A stretch of 64,000 nt of DNA from an uncultured Psychroserpens sp. (GTDB taxonomy: Bacteria; Bacteroidota; Bacteroidia; Flavobacteriales; Flavobacteriaceae). The stretch lies in NCBI RefSeq assembly GCF_947501425.1, contig NZ_CANMVN010000006.1, positions 124,001 to 188,000 of the forward strand. Direction: 5' to 3'. Below, piece by piece: positions 35,898 through 44,924 of this stretch. The position numbers and the translations under genes are program-made. The notes under the pieces are model-generated. The model was not told the origin of the DNA, made no database searches, and worked only from the letters and a program-made list of their open reading frames with translations. Every line of letters begins with the position of its first letter. Positions within the stretch are counted from its first letter, which is position 1.

Positions 35898-37019
35898 CTA
35901 TAACGTCATTTGCTTAAACTTGATATCTAAGTCTTTTTGTAGCTTTTGAATATCCTGTTCTTCACCAGAAATAATTAAAGCAATTGAAGCACCTGTCTTT
36001 CCTGCTCTAGCTGTCCTTCCACTTCTGTGTGTATAATACTCCAACTGATCTGGTAACTGATGATGAATGACAAAGGCTAAATTATTTACATCGATTCCTC
36101 TGGCTGAAACATCTGTAGACACCAAATACTGCAAAGATTCATTTTTAAACGCACGCATAACCTTATCGCGTTCTTTCTGTTGCATGTCGCCTTGTAGTGC
36201 ATCAACAGAAAACCCTTCGTTCTTGAGTTTTTCTGCAAGCTGAACGGTTCCTGCTTTAGTTCGGCAAAAGATAATGCCACGATCATTGTTATAGCTGTCT
36301 AATAAACGAGTGATAATGTTTACCTTCTCTTTGATTGAAGTAACAATGTAATGATGTGATATATTGGCATTGACCAGACTGTTTTTGTCTATCTCAACTT
36401 TAACAGCATCTGCCGACATATACGTTCTGATAATCTTTTGAATGTCTTCAGGCATAGTTGCTGAGAACAACCATGTATGTCTTGTTCCTGTAGTATATTT
36501 TAGAATCTTATTGAGATCTTGTTTAAAACCCATACTCAACATCTCATCAGCTTCATCAAGCACTAAGGTGTCTATCTGTTTGATATTAACTTCACCACGC
36601 TCTATAAAATCTAATAAACGCCCAGGTGTGGCAACAATAATATGTGTAGTTCGCTGTAGTCGTTTTAACTGAATATCCATCTTCTCGCCTCCATAAACAC
36701 CTTCAGCAAAGATCTTATCATCGCAATATTTGGTAAACTTGAACAATTGCTTCTGAATTTGTTGCACCAATTCTCGTGTAGGTGCAAGGATTAAAGCTTG
36801 TACATGATTTTTTTTAGGATCAATTTGTTGCAAAATAGGTAAGCCATAAGCTGCAGTTTTACCTGTTCCGGTTTGTGCTAATCCAATAAAATCAGTGTCG
36901 TTATTTAACAACACAGGAATAGCTTCCTCCTGAATTTGAGTCGGTATTTTTATGTTGAGTTCTTTTAACCCTTTTATCAAAGGTTTAGATATTCCTAAAT
37001 CGTAAAATGTTTGTTCCAT
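35898..37019 (-). CDS. DEAD-box RNA helicase
   Basis: About 373 residues from ATG 37019 (MEQTFYDLGISKPLIKGL; the longer frame needs a TTG). All core motifs are visible: Q-motif region, AQTGTGKTAAYGLP (I), PTRELVQQI (Ia), TPGRLLDFI, DEAD (II, VLDEADEMLSMGF), SATMP (III), VSTDVSARGID (V) and HRSGRTARAG (VI). The short C-terminal extension is typical of compact cold-shock/ribosome-assembly helicases rather than long DeaD. Divergent from the DUF1853 gene with about 54 bases between starts. Confidence 0.93.
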   Translation of the reverse strand: MEQTFYDLGISKPLIKGLKELNIKIPTQIQEEAIPVLLNNDTDFIGLAQTGTGKTAAYGLPILQQIDPKKNHVQALILAPTRELVQQIQKQLFKFTKYCDDKIFAEGVYGGEKMDIQLKRLQRTTHIIVATPGRLLDFIERGEVNIKQIDTLVLDEADEMLSMGFKQDLNKILKYTTGTRHTWLFSATMPEDIQKIIRTYMSADAVKVEIDKNSLVNANISHHYIVTSIKEKVNIITRLLDSYNNDRGIIFCRTKAGTVQLAEKLKNEGFSVDALQGDMQQKERDKVMRAFKNESLQYLVSTDVSARGIDVNNLAFVIHHQLPDQLEYYTHRSGRTARAGKTGASIALIISGEEQDIQKLQKDLDIKFKQMTL

Positions 37020-37073
37020 GTCAATTATAATTGCCTGCAAAGGTATTGTTATTATTCGTAATTTCGATGTTAT

Positions 37074-37892
37074 ATGAACTTATCTCATCAACATCTTCAG
37101 TTGCTATATCAAGCCTATTGTAAAACCCATTTCTTATGGATGAACGATAGGGTTTTTAAGCTCAAACAATGTCATTTACCTGTTGCATCCAATCCTCAAT
37201 TTCTTCGGAAATTGGATAAGCAGTTGCGCTTAGGACAATTGGCAGAACAGTTTGTCTTTAATCAAATTGAGACTAGTGATACTGCAGAATTATTAGCTGA
37301 AAACATTCAAATTCAAAAAGATAAACAGACTCTGGGCGAACTGGATGCTTTAATCAGAGTAAGTCATAGTCCTATTCATCTTGAAATCGTGTATAAGTTT
37401 TATGTTTATGATGATACTTTAGGCTCATCTGAATTAGAGCAATGGATTGGTCCAAACCGAAAAGATAGTCTGATTGAAAAACTCAATAAACTTAAAGAAA
37501 AACAATTGCCACTACTCTATTCTAACGCATGTAAAGCAAACCTAGAAAAGTTTGGTGTCAATACCATTTCTGTTGAACAACAGGTGCTATTTAAAGCACA
37601 ACTCTTTGTGCCTTATCAACAGGAAGTCTCTTTTAATCTTTTAGATGAGAGATGTGTATGCGGATTCTTCATTACCAACACACAATTGAAAGACTTTAGG
37701 GATAGTCAGTTTTATATACCAATGAAATTAGATTGGTTTTTAGAGCCTCATCATAAGGTGGATTGGTTGAGTTTTAACGATTTCCGAAGTGATGTTAATG
37801 CATTTTTAGAACAACAACAATCACCTTTGTTTTGGATGAAAAATGAGCGTCAGGAATTGAGTAAATGCTTTTTGGTTTGGTGGCAAAATTAA
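37074..37892 (+). CDS. DUF1853 family protein, possible PD-(D/E)xK nuclease fold
   Basis: 272 residues. Family features are LRLGQLAEQFVFNQI, the segment TLGELDALIRV and HLEIVYKFYVYD, and later GPNRKDSLIEKL. The order G-E-(x)D ... E-x-x-x-K resembles a PD-(D/E)xK nuclease-like core, so nucleic-acid processing is possible; this is inference. It is divergent from the DEAD-box gene and converges on the radical-SAM/DNA-repair operon with a 4-base overlap of stops. Confidence 0.82.
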   Translation: MNLSHQHLQLLYQAYCKTHFLWMNDRVFKLKQCHLPVASNPQFLRKLDKQLRLGQLAEQFVFNQIETSDTAELLAENIQIQKDKQTLGELDALIRVSHSPIHLEIVYKFYVYDDTLGSSELEQWIGPNRKDSLIEKLNKLKEKQLPLLYSNACKANLEKFGVNTISVEQQVLFKAQLFVPYQQEVSFNLLDERCVCGFFITNTQLKDFRDSQFYIPMKLDWFLEPHHKVDWLSFNDFRSDVNAFLEQQQSPLFWMKNERQELSKCFLVWWQN

Positions 37893-38662
37893 TTGGGTTG
37901 CTTTTCGCTTAAATACTTCCAGTAACGCTTAGGCACGTGTCTGATATGTAGCTTCATGTTTTTACGAGATTCTATATTGGTGCTTTTAAAATAGTCCTGC
38001 CATAGCTTCTGAAATTCAAATTCCTGATCGGAAAAATAATTGTCATCTGTTTTTGTAAAATCGAAATGTGTCGGAAACTCAATATTAATAGTATCTACAG
38101 TGTTCAGGTCATAGTATAATCCATAGTGTCGCTTGATATCATAAATGATCCACTTCTGATCTGCATAACGGTTTTTAAAATGTTTAATAAGTAATGGTAA
38201 AACATTGAAATCTGGTTCAATACTGGCGAAATAGATGGCATCTTTTGTCAATCTAAAACGAACAAAAGCTTCCATACGATGTTTTTCTCGTCCTACCATT
38301 TTAGCTATTTGTGATGTTTTTAAAACGGAAGGATGTGAAAAATCCTTATCTATTTTTCGTGTATTAGAAAACGCATATTTGATATAGTCCAGTAGTATCT
38401 GTTCCGCACCGAGTTTTTCACTCAGAAACGCGTAATAGATAGTATTGCATGCAGAAGCTGACAACTTAGATGTTAAGCCTTTCCATACTCGGTTTGCTTT
38501 GATAGTTTCAGTTGGTATTGTTTCATTTTGGGTAAATAATCCATTCTGTACTGATGTATTATTTTGAATATTAACAACGTCAAACTTATGCTCAAAAACA
38601 TAGAATACAGCACTTAGAAACCCTTCGAAACTACCATCATATATAATATTCTTCTCTTTCAT
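37889..38662 (-). CDS. TIGR03915-type putative DNA repair protein
   Basis: 257 residues. The opening IIYDGSFEGFLSAVFYVFE and the segment HRMEAFVRFRLTKDAIYFASIEPDFNVLPLL..HFKNRYADQKWIIYD are characteristic of the TIGR03915 family (DUF4130-containing), which is sometimes fused to a uracil-DNA-glycosylase-like domain in other bacteria. No signal or membrane segment. The ATG lies directly next to the stop of the radical SAM gene (38663), so the two form a bicistronic unit. A role in DNA modification or repair is the family assignment; the biochemical function is unknown. Confidence 0.88.
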   Translation of the reverse strand: MKEKNIIYDGSFEGFLSAVFYVFEHKFDVVNIQNNTSVQNGLFTQNETIPTETIKANRVWKGLTSKLSASACNTIYYAFLSEKLGAEQILLDYIKYAFSNTRKIDKDFSHPSVLKTSQIAKMVGREKHRMEAFVRFRLTKDAIYFASIEPDFNVLPLLIKHFKNRYADQKWIIYDIKRHYGLYYDLNTVDTINIEFPTHFDFTKTDDNYFSDQEFEFQKLWQDYFKSTNIESRKNMKLHIRHVPKRYWKYLSEKQPN

Positions 38663-39925
38663 CTATCCAAATAAACTTAATTGGTTACTCAAGGTTTTTG
38701 TGTATTTACTTTTAGAATTCTGCAAGATGAGTCCTTTAATTTTTTCTGCTGTTAGGTCACGTCGTTCAAATTGGTTGCTATCACAAACCAGAAAATATTG
38801 TGCTCTGTTTAAAGCAATACCGATTTTTTTAAGATGGTCCCAATTGAGACGTCTAAAACGACGCGCATTCAATATTTTATGTACAGATCTCATACCGAGT
38901 CCTGGTATTCTGGCCAACATGCGCTTATCAGCTGTATTGACATCTACAGGAAACTCATGCAGGTTACGAAGTGCCCAACTTAATTTAGGGTCGATATCAA
39001 GATCTAAGTTTTGATGTTGTTGATTAAGGATTTCACTAACGTCAAATCCGTAAAAACGCATCAACCAATCCGTTTGATACAATCTGTTTTCTCTCAACAT
39101 AGGCACAGCACTGCCAATTTGCGGTAAACGTTCATCATAACTAATAGGAACATATCCCGAATAATACACACGTTTCAAATTGAAACTTTTATAAAAATAA
39201 TTTGAAGTTTGCATGATTTGAAAATCATTCTCTCCACTAGCACCAATAATCATTTGCGTACTTTGACCAGCAGGCGCATACTTTGGCGTACTTTTAATGA
39301 TCTTCTTTTCTGCCTTGTACTGAATGATCTCCTGTTTAACTTTTTTCATTGGCTTTAAAAAGTCTTCACGATTTTTGTCTGGTGCTAACTTTTTAAGACC
39401 AGCTCTTGTTGGGATTTCGATATTAACACTCAAACGATCTGCGTATAAACCAGCTTCTCGCATAAGCTCATCTGAAGCACCAGGAATGGATTTTAAATGA
39501 ATATAACCATTGAAGTTCTCTTCTAATCTGAGTTTTTTTGCTACAGCTACAAGGCGTTCCATAGTATAGTCTGCACTTTTAAAAATCCCTGAACTAAGAA
39601 ATAAACCTTCAATATAATTTCTACGATAAAAATTGATCGTAAGATCTACTACTTCCTGCACTTTAAATGCAGCACGCTTAATATCATTACTTTTACGCGT
39701 AACGCAATAGGCACAGTCAAAAATACAATAATTGGTTAGTAATATTTTAAGTAACGAGACACAGCGACCATCTTCAGTATACGAATGACAAATTCCCATT
39801 CCTGTAGCATCACCAAGACCTTTATTGGTATTGGATCTGTTACTTCCGCTCGAAGAGCAGGACACATCATATTTAGCAGCATCTGCTAAAATTTTAAGTT
39901 TTTCTTGAATACGTTGGAATGACAT
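38663..39925 (-). CDS. putative DNA modification/repair radical SAM protein (TIGR03916 type)
   Basis: 420 residues. The radical SAM cluster motif C67-x3-C71-x2-C74 (NYCIFDCAYC) is present, preceded by other cysteines (C46, C55). The C-terminus has a helix-hairpin-helix DNA-binding region (VNTADKRMLARIPGLGMRSVHKILNARR, about 325-352). Together these support the TIGR03916 family, the constant partner of TIGR03915. The gene leads the operon; upstream are two copies of the palindrome AACATATGTT around the -33 position. The lesion or base it acts on is unknown. Confidence 0.88.
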   Translation of the reverse strand: MSFQRIQEKLKILADAAKYDVSCSSSGSNRSNTNKGLGDATGMGICHSYTEDGRCVSLLKILLTNYCIFDCAYCVTRKSNDIKRAAFKVQEVVDLTINFYRRNYIEGLFLSSGIFKSADYTMERLVAVAKKLRLEENFNGYIHLKSIPGASDELMREAGLYADRLSVNIEIPTRAGLKKLAPDKNREDFLKPMKKVKQEIIQYKAEKKIIKSTPKYAPAGQSTQMIIGASGENDFQIMQTSNYFYKSFNLKRVYYSGYVPISYDERLPQIGSAVPMLRENRLYQTDWLMRFYGFDVSEILNQQHQNLDLDIDPKLSWALRNLHEFPVDVNTADKRMLARIPGLGMRSVHKILNARRFRRLNWDHLKKIGIALNRAQYFLVCDSNQFERRDLTAEKIKGLILQNSKSKYTKTLSNQLSLFG

Positions 39926-39976
39926 AAGTAGGATGAATTAATCATACCAAATATCGATATAATTTTAATGCAATCC

Positions 39977-40011
39977 AAACATATGTTATATTTTAACTAA
40001 AACATATGTTA
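39977..40011. promoter_or_regulatory. duplicated palindrome upstream of the radical SAM/repair operon
   Basis: Two copies of AAACATATGTTA (39977-39988 and 40000-40011) each contain the 10-bp perfect palindrome AACATATGTT, and lie 23 bp apart. On the minus strand the nearer one runs into TTTGG, which is about 20 bases upstream of an imperfect -7 box (GATATTTG). The pair is well placed to be an operator for the repair operon. Confidence 0.55.
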
Positions 40012-40043
40012 GTGGGTTGTATGCATAATAAAAGAGATTGAGC

Positions 40044-41180
40044 TTACAATATCAAACACTTCTTCAAGGTGTCTTCATAAATAGCTTCATATTGAGGTAC
40101 GATTGTATGAATATCAAAATTAGTAGAGGTTTGTTTCGCACTTGATTTAAATTGGGCTAAGCGATCAGTATCTGTTAGTATATACAGTGCGTTTTTAGTC
40201 ATATCATCAACATCATTGATATCACTCAAAAATCCTGAAACACCATGCACATTGACCTCTGGAATGCCTCCTGTATTACTAGATATTACTGGAACTCCCG
40301 ATGCCATAGCTTCCAGAGCTGATAATCCGAAACTTTCTGTTAGTGATGGTAGCAAGAACAAATCACTAAAGCAGAGGATCTTATCAATTTCATTACTATT
40401 TCCGAAGAAAATCACCTTATCAGTGATCCCTAATTCCTCACACAATAGCTCAGCAGGTTCGCGTTCGGGACCTTCACCAACCATCATCAATTTGGCAGGT
40501 ATTTCCTTCTGAATATTGTAAAATATCTTAATCACATCTGGAATCTGTTTGACCTCTCTGAAATTACTGATATGAGTGATAATTCGCTCTTCATCATTAG
40601 CCATCATGGCACGCTGACAATCGGTGAAATTTGGTTCATGACGCTCAAGATCAATAAAATTTGGAACCACATGGATATCCTTTTTAATGTCAAATAAACG
40701 CAACGTATCATCTTTCAAACTTTGAGAGACAGACGTAACAGCATCAGATTTATTGATACTAAACGTTACTGCAGTTTTATAGAATGGATGACTTCCAACA
40801 AGCGTAATATCTGTTCCATGAAGTGTGGTCACAATAGGCACATAAATACCTTCCTCCTGCAACATTTTTTTAGCCATATATGCTGCATAAGCATGAGGAA
40901 TAGCGTAATGCACATGAAGCACTTCAATTTTATGAAGCTTTACCATATCTACCAACTTACTGGATAGCGCCAATTCATAAGGTTGATAGTGAAATAAAGG
41001 ATATTCTGGCACATTAACTTCGTGATAATGTACATTATGACTTAAGAGCTCTAAGCGTACAGGCTGACTGTAAGTAATAAAATGAATTTCGTGGCCACGT
41101 TTGGATAATTCTAATCCTAACTCAGTGGCTACAACTCCACTACCTCCAAATGTTGGGTAACAAACAATTCCTATTCGCAT
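40044..41180 (-). CDS. bshA: N-acetyl-alpha-D-glucosaminyl L-malate synthase BshA
   Basis: 378 residues, GT4 glycosyltransferase fold. N-terminal GIVCYPTFGGSGVVATELG is the BshA signature, followed by VLHVHYAIPHAYAAYMA and LHGTDITLVGSHP. C-terminal donor-binding region: VGEGPER, FFGNSNEIDKIL, PSLTESFGLSALEAMASGVPVI and TGGIPEV. BshA joins UDP-GlcNAc and L-malate in the first step of bacillithiol synthesis, the low-molecular-weight thiol used by many Bacteroidota. The GH3/serine-hydrolase gene lies 10 bases upstream on the same strand. Confidence 0.95.
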   Translation of the reverse strand: MRIGIVCYPTFGGSGVVATELGLELSKRGHEIHFITYSQPVRLELLSHNVHYHEVNVPEYPLFHYQPYELALSSKLVDMVKLHKIEVLHVHYAIPHAYAAYMAKKMLQEEGIYVPIVTTLHGTDITLVGSHPFYKTAVTFSINKSDAVTSVSQSLKDDTLRLFDIKKDIHVVPNFIDLERHEPNFTDCQRAMMANDEERIITHISNFREVKQIPDVIKIFYNIQKEIPAKLMMVGEGPEREPAELLCEELGITDKVIFFGNSNEIDKILCFSDLFLLPSLTESFGLSALEAMASGVPVISSNTGGIPEVNVHGVSGFLSDINDVDDMTKNALYILTDTDRLAQFKSSAKQTSTNFDIHTIVPQYEAIYEDTLKKCLIL

Positions 41181-41190
41181 ATATATGTCT

Positions 41191-44145
41191 TTAATCTCTG
41201 GTTTCAGCTAGGCTATCATCAATTTCATCTTGAATAATAGCCTCATAAATTAAACGTTGTATTTCAGTTCTTATATTTTCACGTAACAATAAATTCTTTC
41301 CAGCCTTTGGATACGTTCTGTTAGCCAGGAAAATATAAACAATCTCTTCCTCTGGATCTGCCCAAGCATAAGTTCCTGTAAATCCGGAATGACCAAAACT
41401 AGTCATAGATATACATCCACAAGTTGGTCCTTCGTCTCCTAGTTGTGGTTTGTCGAAACCAATCCCTCTCCTTACATTTTTATGACAAAAATGACAGGTA
41501 TTAAATTTCTCTATAGTTTCGGGTTGTAAATAACGTTTACCTCCATAGTATCCTTTCTGAAGATACATCTGCATTATTTTTGCCACATCATTGGCATTAC
41601 TAAAAACTCCAGCGTGACCACCTACTCCATTTTGCATGGCAGCTCCCATATCATGGACATAACCATGTACTTCCTGATAACGAAAATATTCATCAATTTC
41701 AGTTGGTATGATATTTTTATCGCTAAATTTTGTCGACGGATTATACGTTGTGTAATTAGCACCTAGCGACTGATAAAAATGTTCCTGAGTTAATTTGTCA
41801 AGTGGTTTATTATAGTAACCTTCGATATATTTTTTTAGAATATAATATGGCAAATCACTGTAGCGATAGCGTAACGTAGACAAGAGTTCTGTTTCTTTTA
41901 TGACCTTTTGTATCGAATCTGGATAATCATGACGCAAATACATTTGATCTGCAACCTTGATACTAAATCTTGGCGTTTTAGCACGTCTGTAATATTTAGA
42001 TAGTGGTTTTTTAGTTACCGAATCTAATGTAGCCACATAGAAAGGTACCCAAGGACGCAATTGCGCATAATGGGAAAGCATCTGTTTAATCGTGATGTTC
42101 TTTTTGTTAGAGTCTAAATATTCAGGAAGAATTCTGGACAACTTGGTATTTAAAGACAACGCTTTCTTTTCCTCTAATTCCATTAATAGAGGGAGTGTTG
42201 CCAAAATCTTTGTTAGCGAGGCAACATCATAAATATCTTCAAACTTTACTTTTTCTTTTCCTTTATAGGTGTGCTTTCCAAAGTTTTTATTGTAAATCAC
42301 CTTTCCTTTTCTTGCAATTAACAATTGAATTCCTGGTGTCATTTTTTGGTCAACTGCGTGTTGCGCCACCGAATCCACTCTAGCCAATAGCTTAGAGCTC
42401 ATACCAACACGTTCTGGTAGTCCATAACTTAAAGAAAACAATGCATTGTAGTCAATCCCATCACCAACTTTAAAGTGTTCTCCTAGAGACACTGGAATAT
42501 GACCTTTAGCAGGTATTGCTCCAAATATAGCTTGAGCAGATTTTTGCTGGGCAATATCGCTATTCTGATAGCTCATAACAATGGCTTCAATGTTTTCTAT
42601 ACTAGACAAGTCTATAAGCGAGTAAGGCATGGCAAAGACATCCAGAACCACAGTATTGGTTCTTGCTATTTCTTGCAACCAAACCAATTCCTTATTCTTG
42701 AATTTGTAACCTTGCCAAGGGTTATCATTCTTTTTGTGAAATCCGACGACAACCGTATTGTAATTTTGAAGTTTTGTAATCAGTTCGTCTAATTTTCCAG
42801 CTTTTACTTTATGAACTTTAGTGTACTTTTTTAACTCATTATAGAACGTAGAACCACTGCTATCTCCTAATTCGACATAAGCTATTTTTTTTGTCTCTAA
42901 ATTTCGCAGAGGTAATAAGCTGGATTTATTTTTTAGAACAGTAAACGAATGCTCCATCAACTCCTCATAAAGCAAATCGTCTTCTAATCGATTGAGATCA
43001 CTGACTAATGTAGATATTCCGATAGGTTGATACTTATCTAATCCAACCTTGAATTTGGCCATCAATATCTTTTTTACCGAATGAGCAAGACGGTCTTCAG
43101 ATATGTCCTTTTTATTATATGCTTCGATGATCTTAGCTATTGCTTTTGGAACATCTTCTGAAATTAAAAGCACATCATTTCCTGCTTGAAATGCTGCAAG
43201 ATCTATTTCGCCAGGTGTACTATAATTTGATACACCTTTCATTTCCAAGGCATCTGTAAAAATTAAACCTTTAAACCCTAGTGTGTCCTTTAAAATATCT
43301 GTAACAATGTGTTTTGATAACGATGATGGAAATCCAGAACGTGGCTCTAAACTAGGCACATTCAAATGTGCTACCATGATACTGGACAGTCCTTCTTTGA
43401 TCAATTGACGATATGGATATAATTCTATAGAATCAATTCGTTTTTTATTGAAATTGATTGTAGGTAATGTTTTGTGTGAGTCGCTATCAGTATCACCATG
43501 TCCAGGGAAATGCTTAGCGTTTGCCAAAACTCCTGCATCTTGCATCCCTTTCATAAACGCCGAGGCCTTAGCTGTTACATTATCACGATCTTCACCAAAT
43601 GAGCGATTACCAATAATTGGGTTTTTCGGATTAGTATTAATATCTACCACTGGCGCAAAATTAAAATGCACACCAATACGTTTGCAATGTTCTCCTATAT
43701 GATACCCTGTTCGTTCTAAAAGTGTATTGTCGTTGATAGCTCCTAGGGTCATATTCCATGGAAAAGCATAGGTTGAATCTAATCGCATGCTCAATCCCCA
43801 TTCTGCATCCATACCAATCAATAATGGTGTTTTTGAAATGGCCTGGTATAAATTATTTAATTTTGCTTGGCGCACAGGTCCACCTGTTGAAAAAATCAAT
43901 CCACCAATGTGATAGTTATTGATTAGGTTAGCGATCTGCTTTTCATTATCCTTTTTATTATTTGAAAACGCTCTAACCATGAATAATTGTCCGACCTTCT
44001 CTTCAATTGACATTACACTATAGACACTATCTACCCATTTTTTCTGAGCTTCAAGATCTGAATGTGCCAAAGGATGACCGGCTTCCTGTGAATATATAGG
44101 TAGTGTAGTGGTAAGTAAACAAATGAGGGACAAAATATATCGCAT
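41191..44145 (-). CDS. GH3 beta-N-acetylhexosaminidase fused to a serine beta-lactamase-like domain
   Basis: 984 residues with a signal peptide ending LPIYSQ. The N-terminal half is glycoside hydrolase family 3, NagZ-like: QLFMVRAFSNN, IGGLIFSTGGP, AKHFPGHGDTDSDSHKTLP and IFTDALEMKGV. The C-terminal ~390 residues are a serine beta-lactamase/class C-like domain with S643-x-x-K646 (DVASLTKILA) and YSD. The fusion recurs in Bacteroidota and probably acts on periplasmic muropeptides, removing GlcNAc and modifying peptide or amide bonds. Both active-site signatures look intact. It probably shares a transcript with bshA, 10 bases downstream. Confidence 0.9.
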   Translation of the reverse strand: MRYILSLICLLTTTLPIYSQEAGHPLAHSDLEAQKKWVDSVYSVMSIEEKVGQLFMVRAFSNNKKDNEKQIANLINNYHIGGLIFSTGGPVRQAKLNNLYQAISKTPLLIGMDAEWGLSMRLDSTYAFPWNMTLGAINDNTLLERTGYHIGEHCKRIGVHFNFAPVVDINTNPKNPIIGNRSFGEDRDNVTAKASAFMKGMQDAGVLANAKHFPGHGDTDSDSHKTLPTINFNKKRIDSIELYPYRQLIKEGLSSIMVAHLNVPSLEPRSGFPSSLSKHIVTDILKDTLGFKGLIFTDALEMKGVSNYSTPGEIDLAAFQAGNDVLLISEDVPKAIAKIIEAYNKKDISEDRLAHSVKKILMAKFKVGLDKYQPIGISTLVSDLNRLEDDLLYEELMEHSFTVLKNKSSLLPLRNLETKKIAYVELGDSSGSTFYNELKKYTKVHKVKAGKLDELITKLQNYNTVVVGFHKKNDNPWQGYKFKNKELVWLQEIARTNTVVLDVFAMPYSLIDLSSIENIEAIVMSYQNSDIAQQKSAQAIFGAIPAKGHIPVSLGEHFKVGDGIDYNALFSLSYGLPERVGMSSKLLARVDSVAQHAVDQKMTPGIQLLIARKGKVIYNKNFGKHTYKGKEKVKFEDIYDVASLTKILATLPLLMELEEKKALSLNTKLSRILPEYLDSNKKNITIKQMLSHYAQLRPWVPFYVATLDSVTKKPLSKYYRRAKTPRFSIKVADQMYLRHDYPDSIQKVIKETELLSTLRYRYSDLPYYILKKYIEGYYNKPLDKLTQEHFYQSLGANYTTYNPSTKFSDKNIIPTEIDEYFRYQEVHGYVHDMGAAMQNGVGGHAGVFSNANDVAKIMQMYLQKGYYGGKRYLQPETIEKFNTCHFCHKNVRRGIGFDKPQLGDEGPTCGCISMTSFGHSGFTGTYAWADPEEEIVYIFLANRTYPKAGKNLLLRENIRTEIQRLIYEAIIQDEIDDSLAETRD

Positions 44146-44276
44146 AAACTATGTGTGTTTTAAATGAGCTCCATGACTAACAGATATAGAACTAAAAACT
44201 ATGCCAAAATAGTACTTTAGTTCTTAGAAAAAAAAGACTTTAAGATAGATTTATAAAGAAGGTTGTAAACAACAGC

Positions 44277-44915
44277 TTAATTGAAAAAAAATGACTTAAT
44301 CTTATCCAGAAGCGATCCAGAAGACGATGTTATGCTTTCATCTAAATTCCCCATAGCTTCCGTAGCTGCTTCTCTAACGCTGGAATGCGTTGAATTGTTT
44401 GCAATATTTCTGAGACTACTGATCCAGACCGAAACTTCAGCGATATCATCTGCCTCTTCATCGTACTCTATCAAATACCAATCAATGATCTCTAAAAGAT
44501 GAAGGTTGAAAGCTTTGTCATTAGATGTGCTTAGCTGTGCTATCAAAAAGTTGATGATCTCAATATAGATATCTTCGTCTTTAGAGTAAATATCTTCACA
44601 TTCAATATCTTCCAGAACCTCCAGATATTCTGCTTTGATCTTATTGTTTTTCGCTAATGTAACGACGCGTTTAATTTCTTCAAACAAAAAATCGTTCCAA
44701 GCTGTTGAATATTCAGTAAGTGCTGTGTATACTATGCTCAGACTAGAAAACTCTGTAGGAATAGTATTGATGCAATAGTTTTTAAATTCATCAGGATTTG
44801 ACTTTGCAAACTTTATCAGGTCTTTGTGAAATCGTTTTTGTGTTTTATCATCCAGATCCAACCATTCTTCAAGTTGGTCGTTTTCATGATAGGCTAATTG
44901 TTCTAAAATGGTCAT
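44277..44915 (-). CDS. hypothetical acidic helical protein
   Basis: 212 residues, strongly acidic and helical throughout, without signal peptide or membrane segment. Segments such as HKDLIKFAKSNPDEFKNYC, YLEVLEDIECEDIYSKDED and SSVREAATEAMGNLDESI suggest a helical-repeat (HEAT-like) fold. It ends in a Phe-rich tail (LLDKIKSFFFN). It is 9 bases downstream of serB and codirectional, so it may be cotranscribed. I do not recognise a family. Confidence 0.72.
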   Translation of the reverse strand: MTILEQLAYHENDQLEEWLDLDDKTQKRFHKDLIKFAKSNPDEFKNYCINTIPTEFSSLSIVYTALTEYSTAWNDFLFEEIKRVVTLAKNNKIKAEYLEVLEDIECEDIYSKDEDIYIEIINFLIAQLSTSNDKAFNLHLLEIIDWYLIEYDEEADDIAEVSVWISSLRNIANNSTHSSVREAATEAMGNLDESITSSSGSLLDKIKSFFFN

Positions 44916-44924
44916 ATAATTGAT

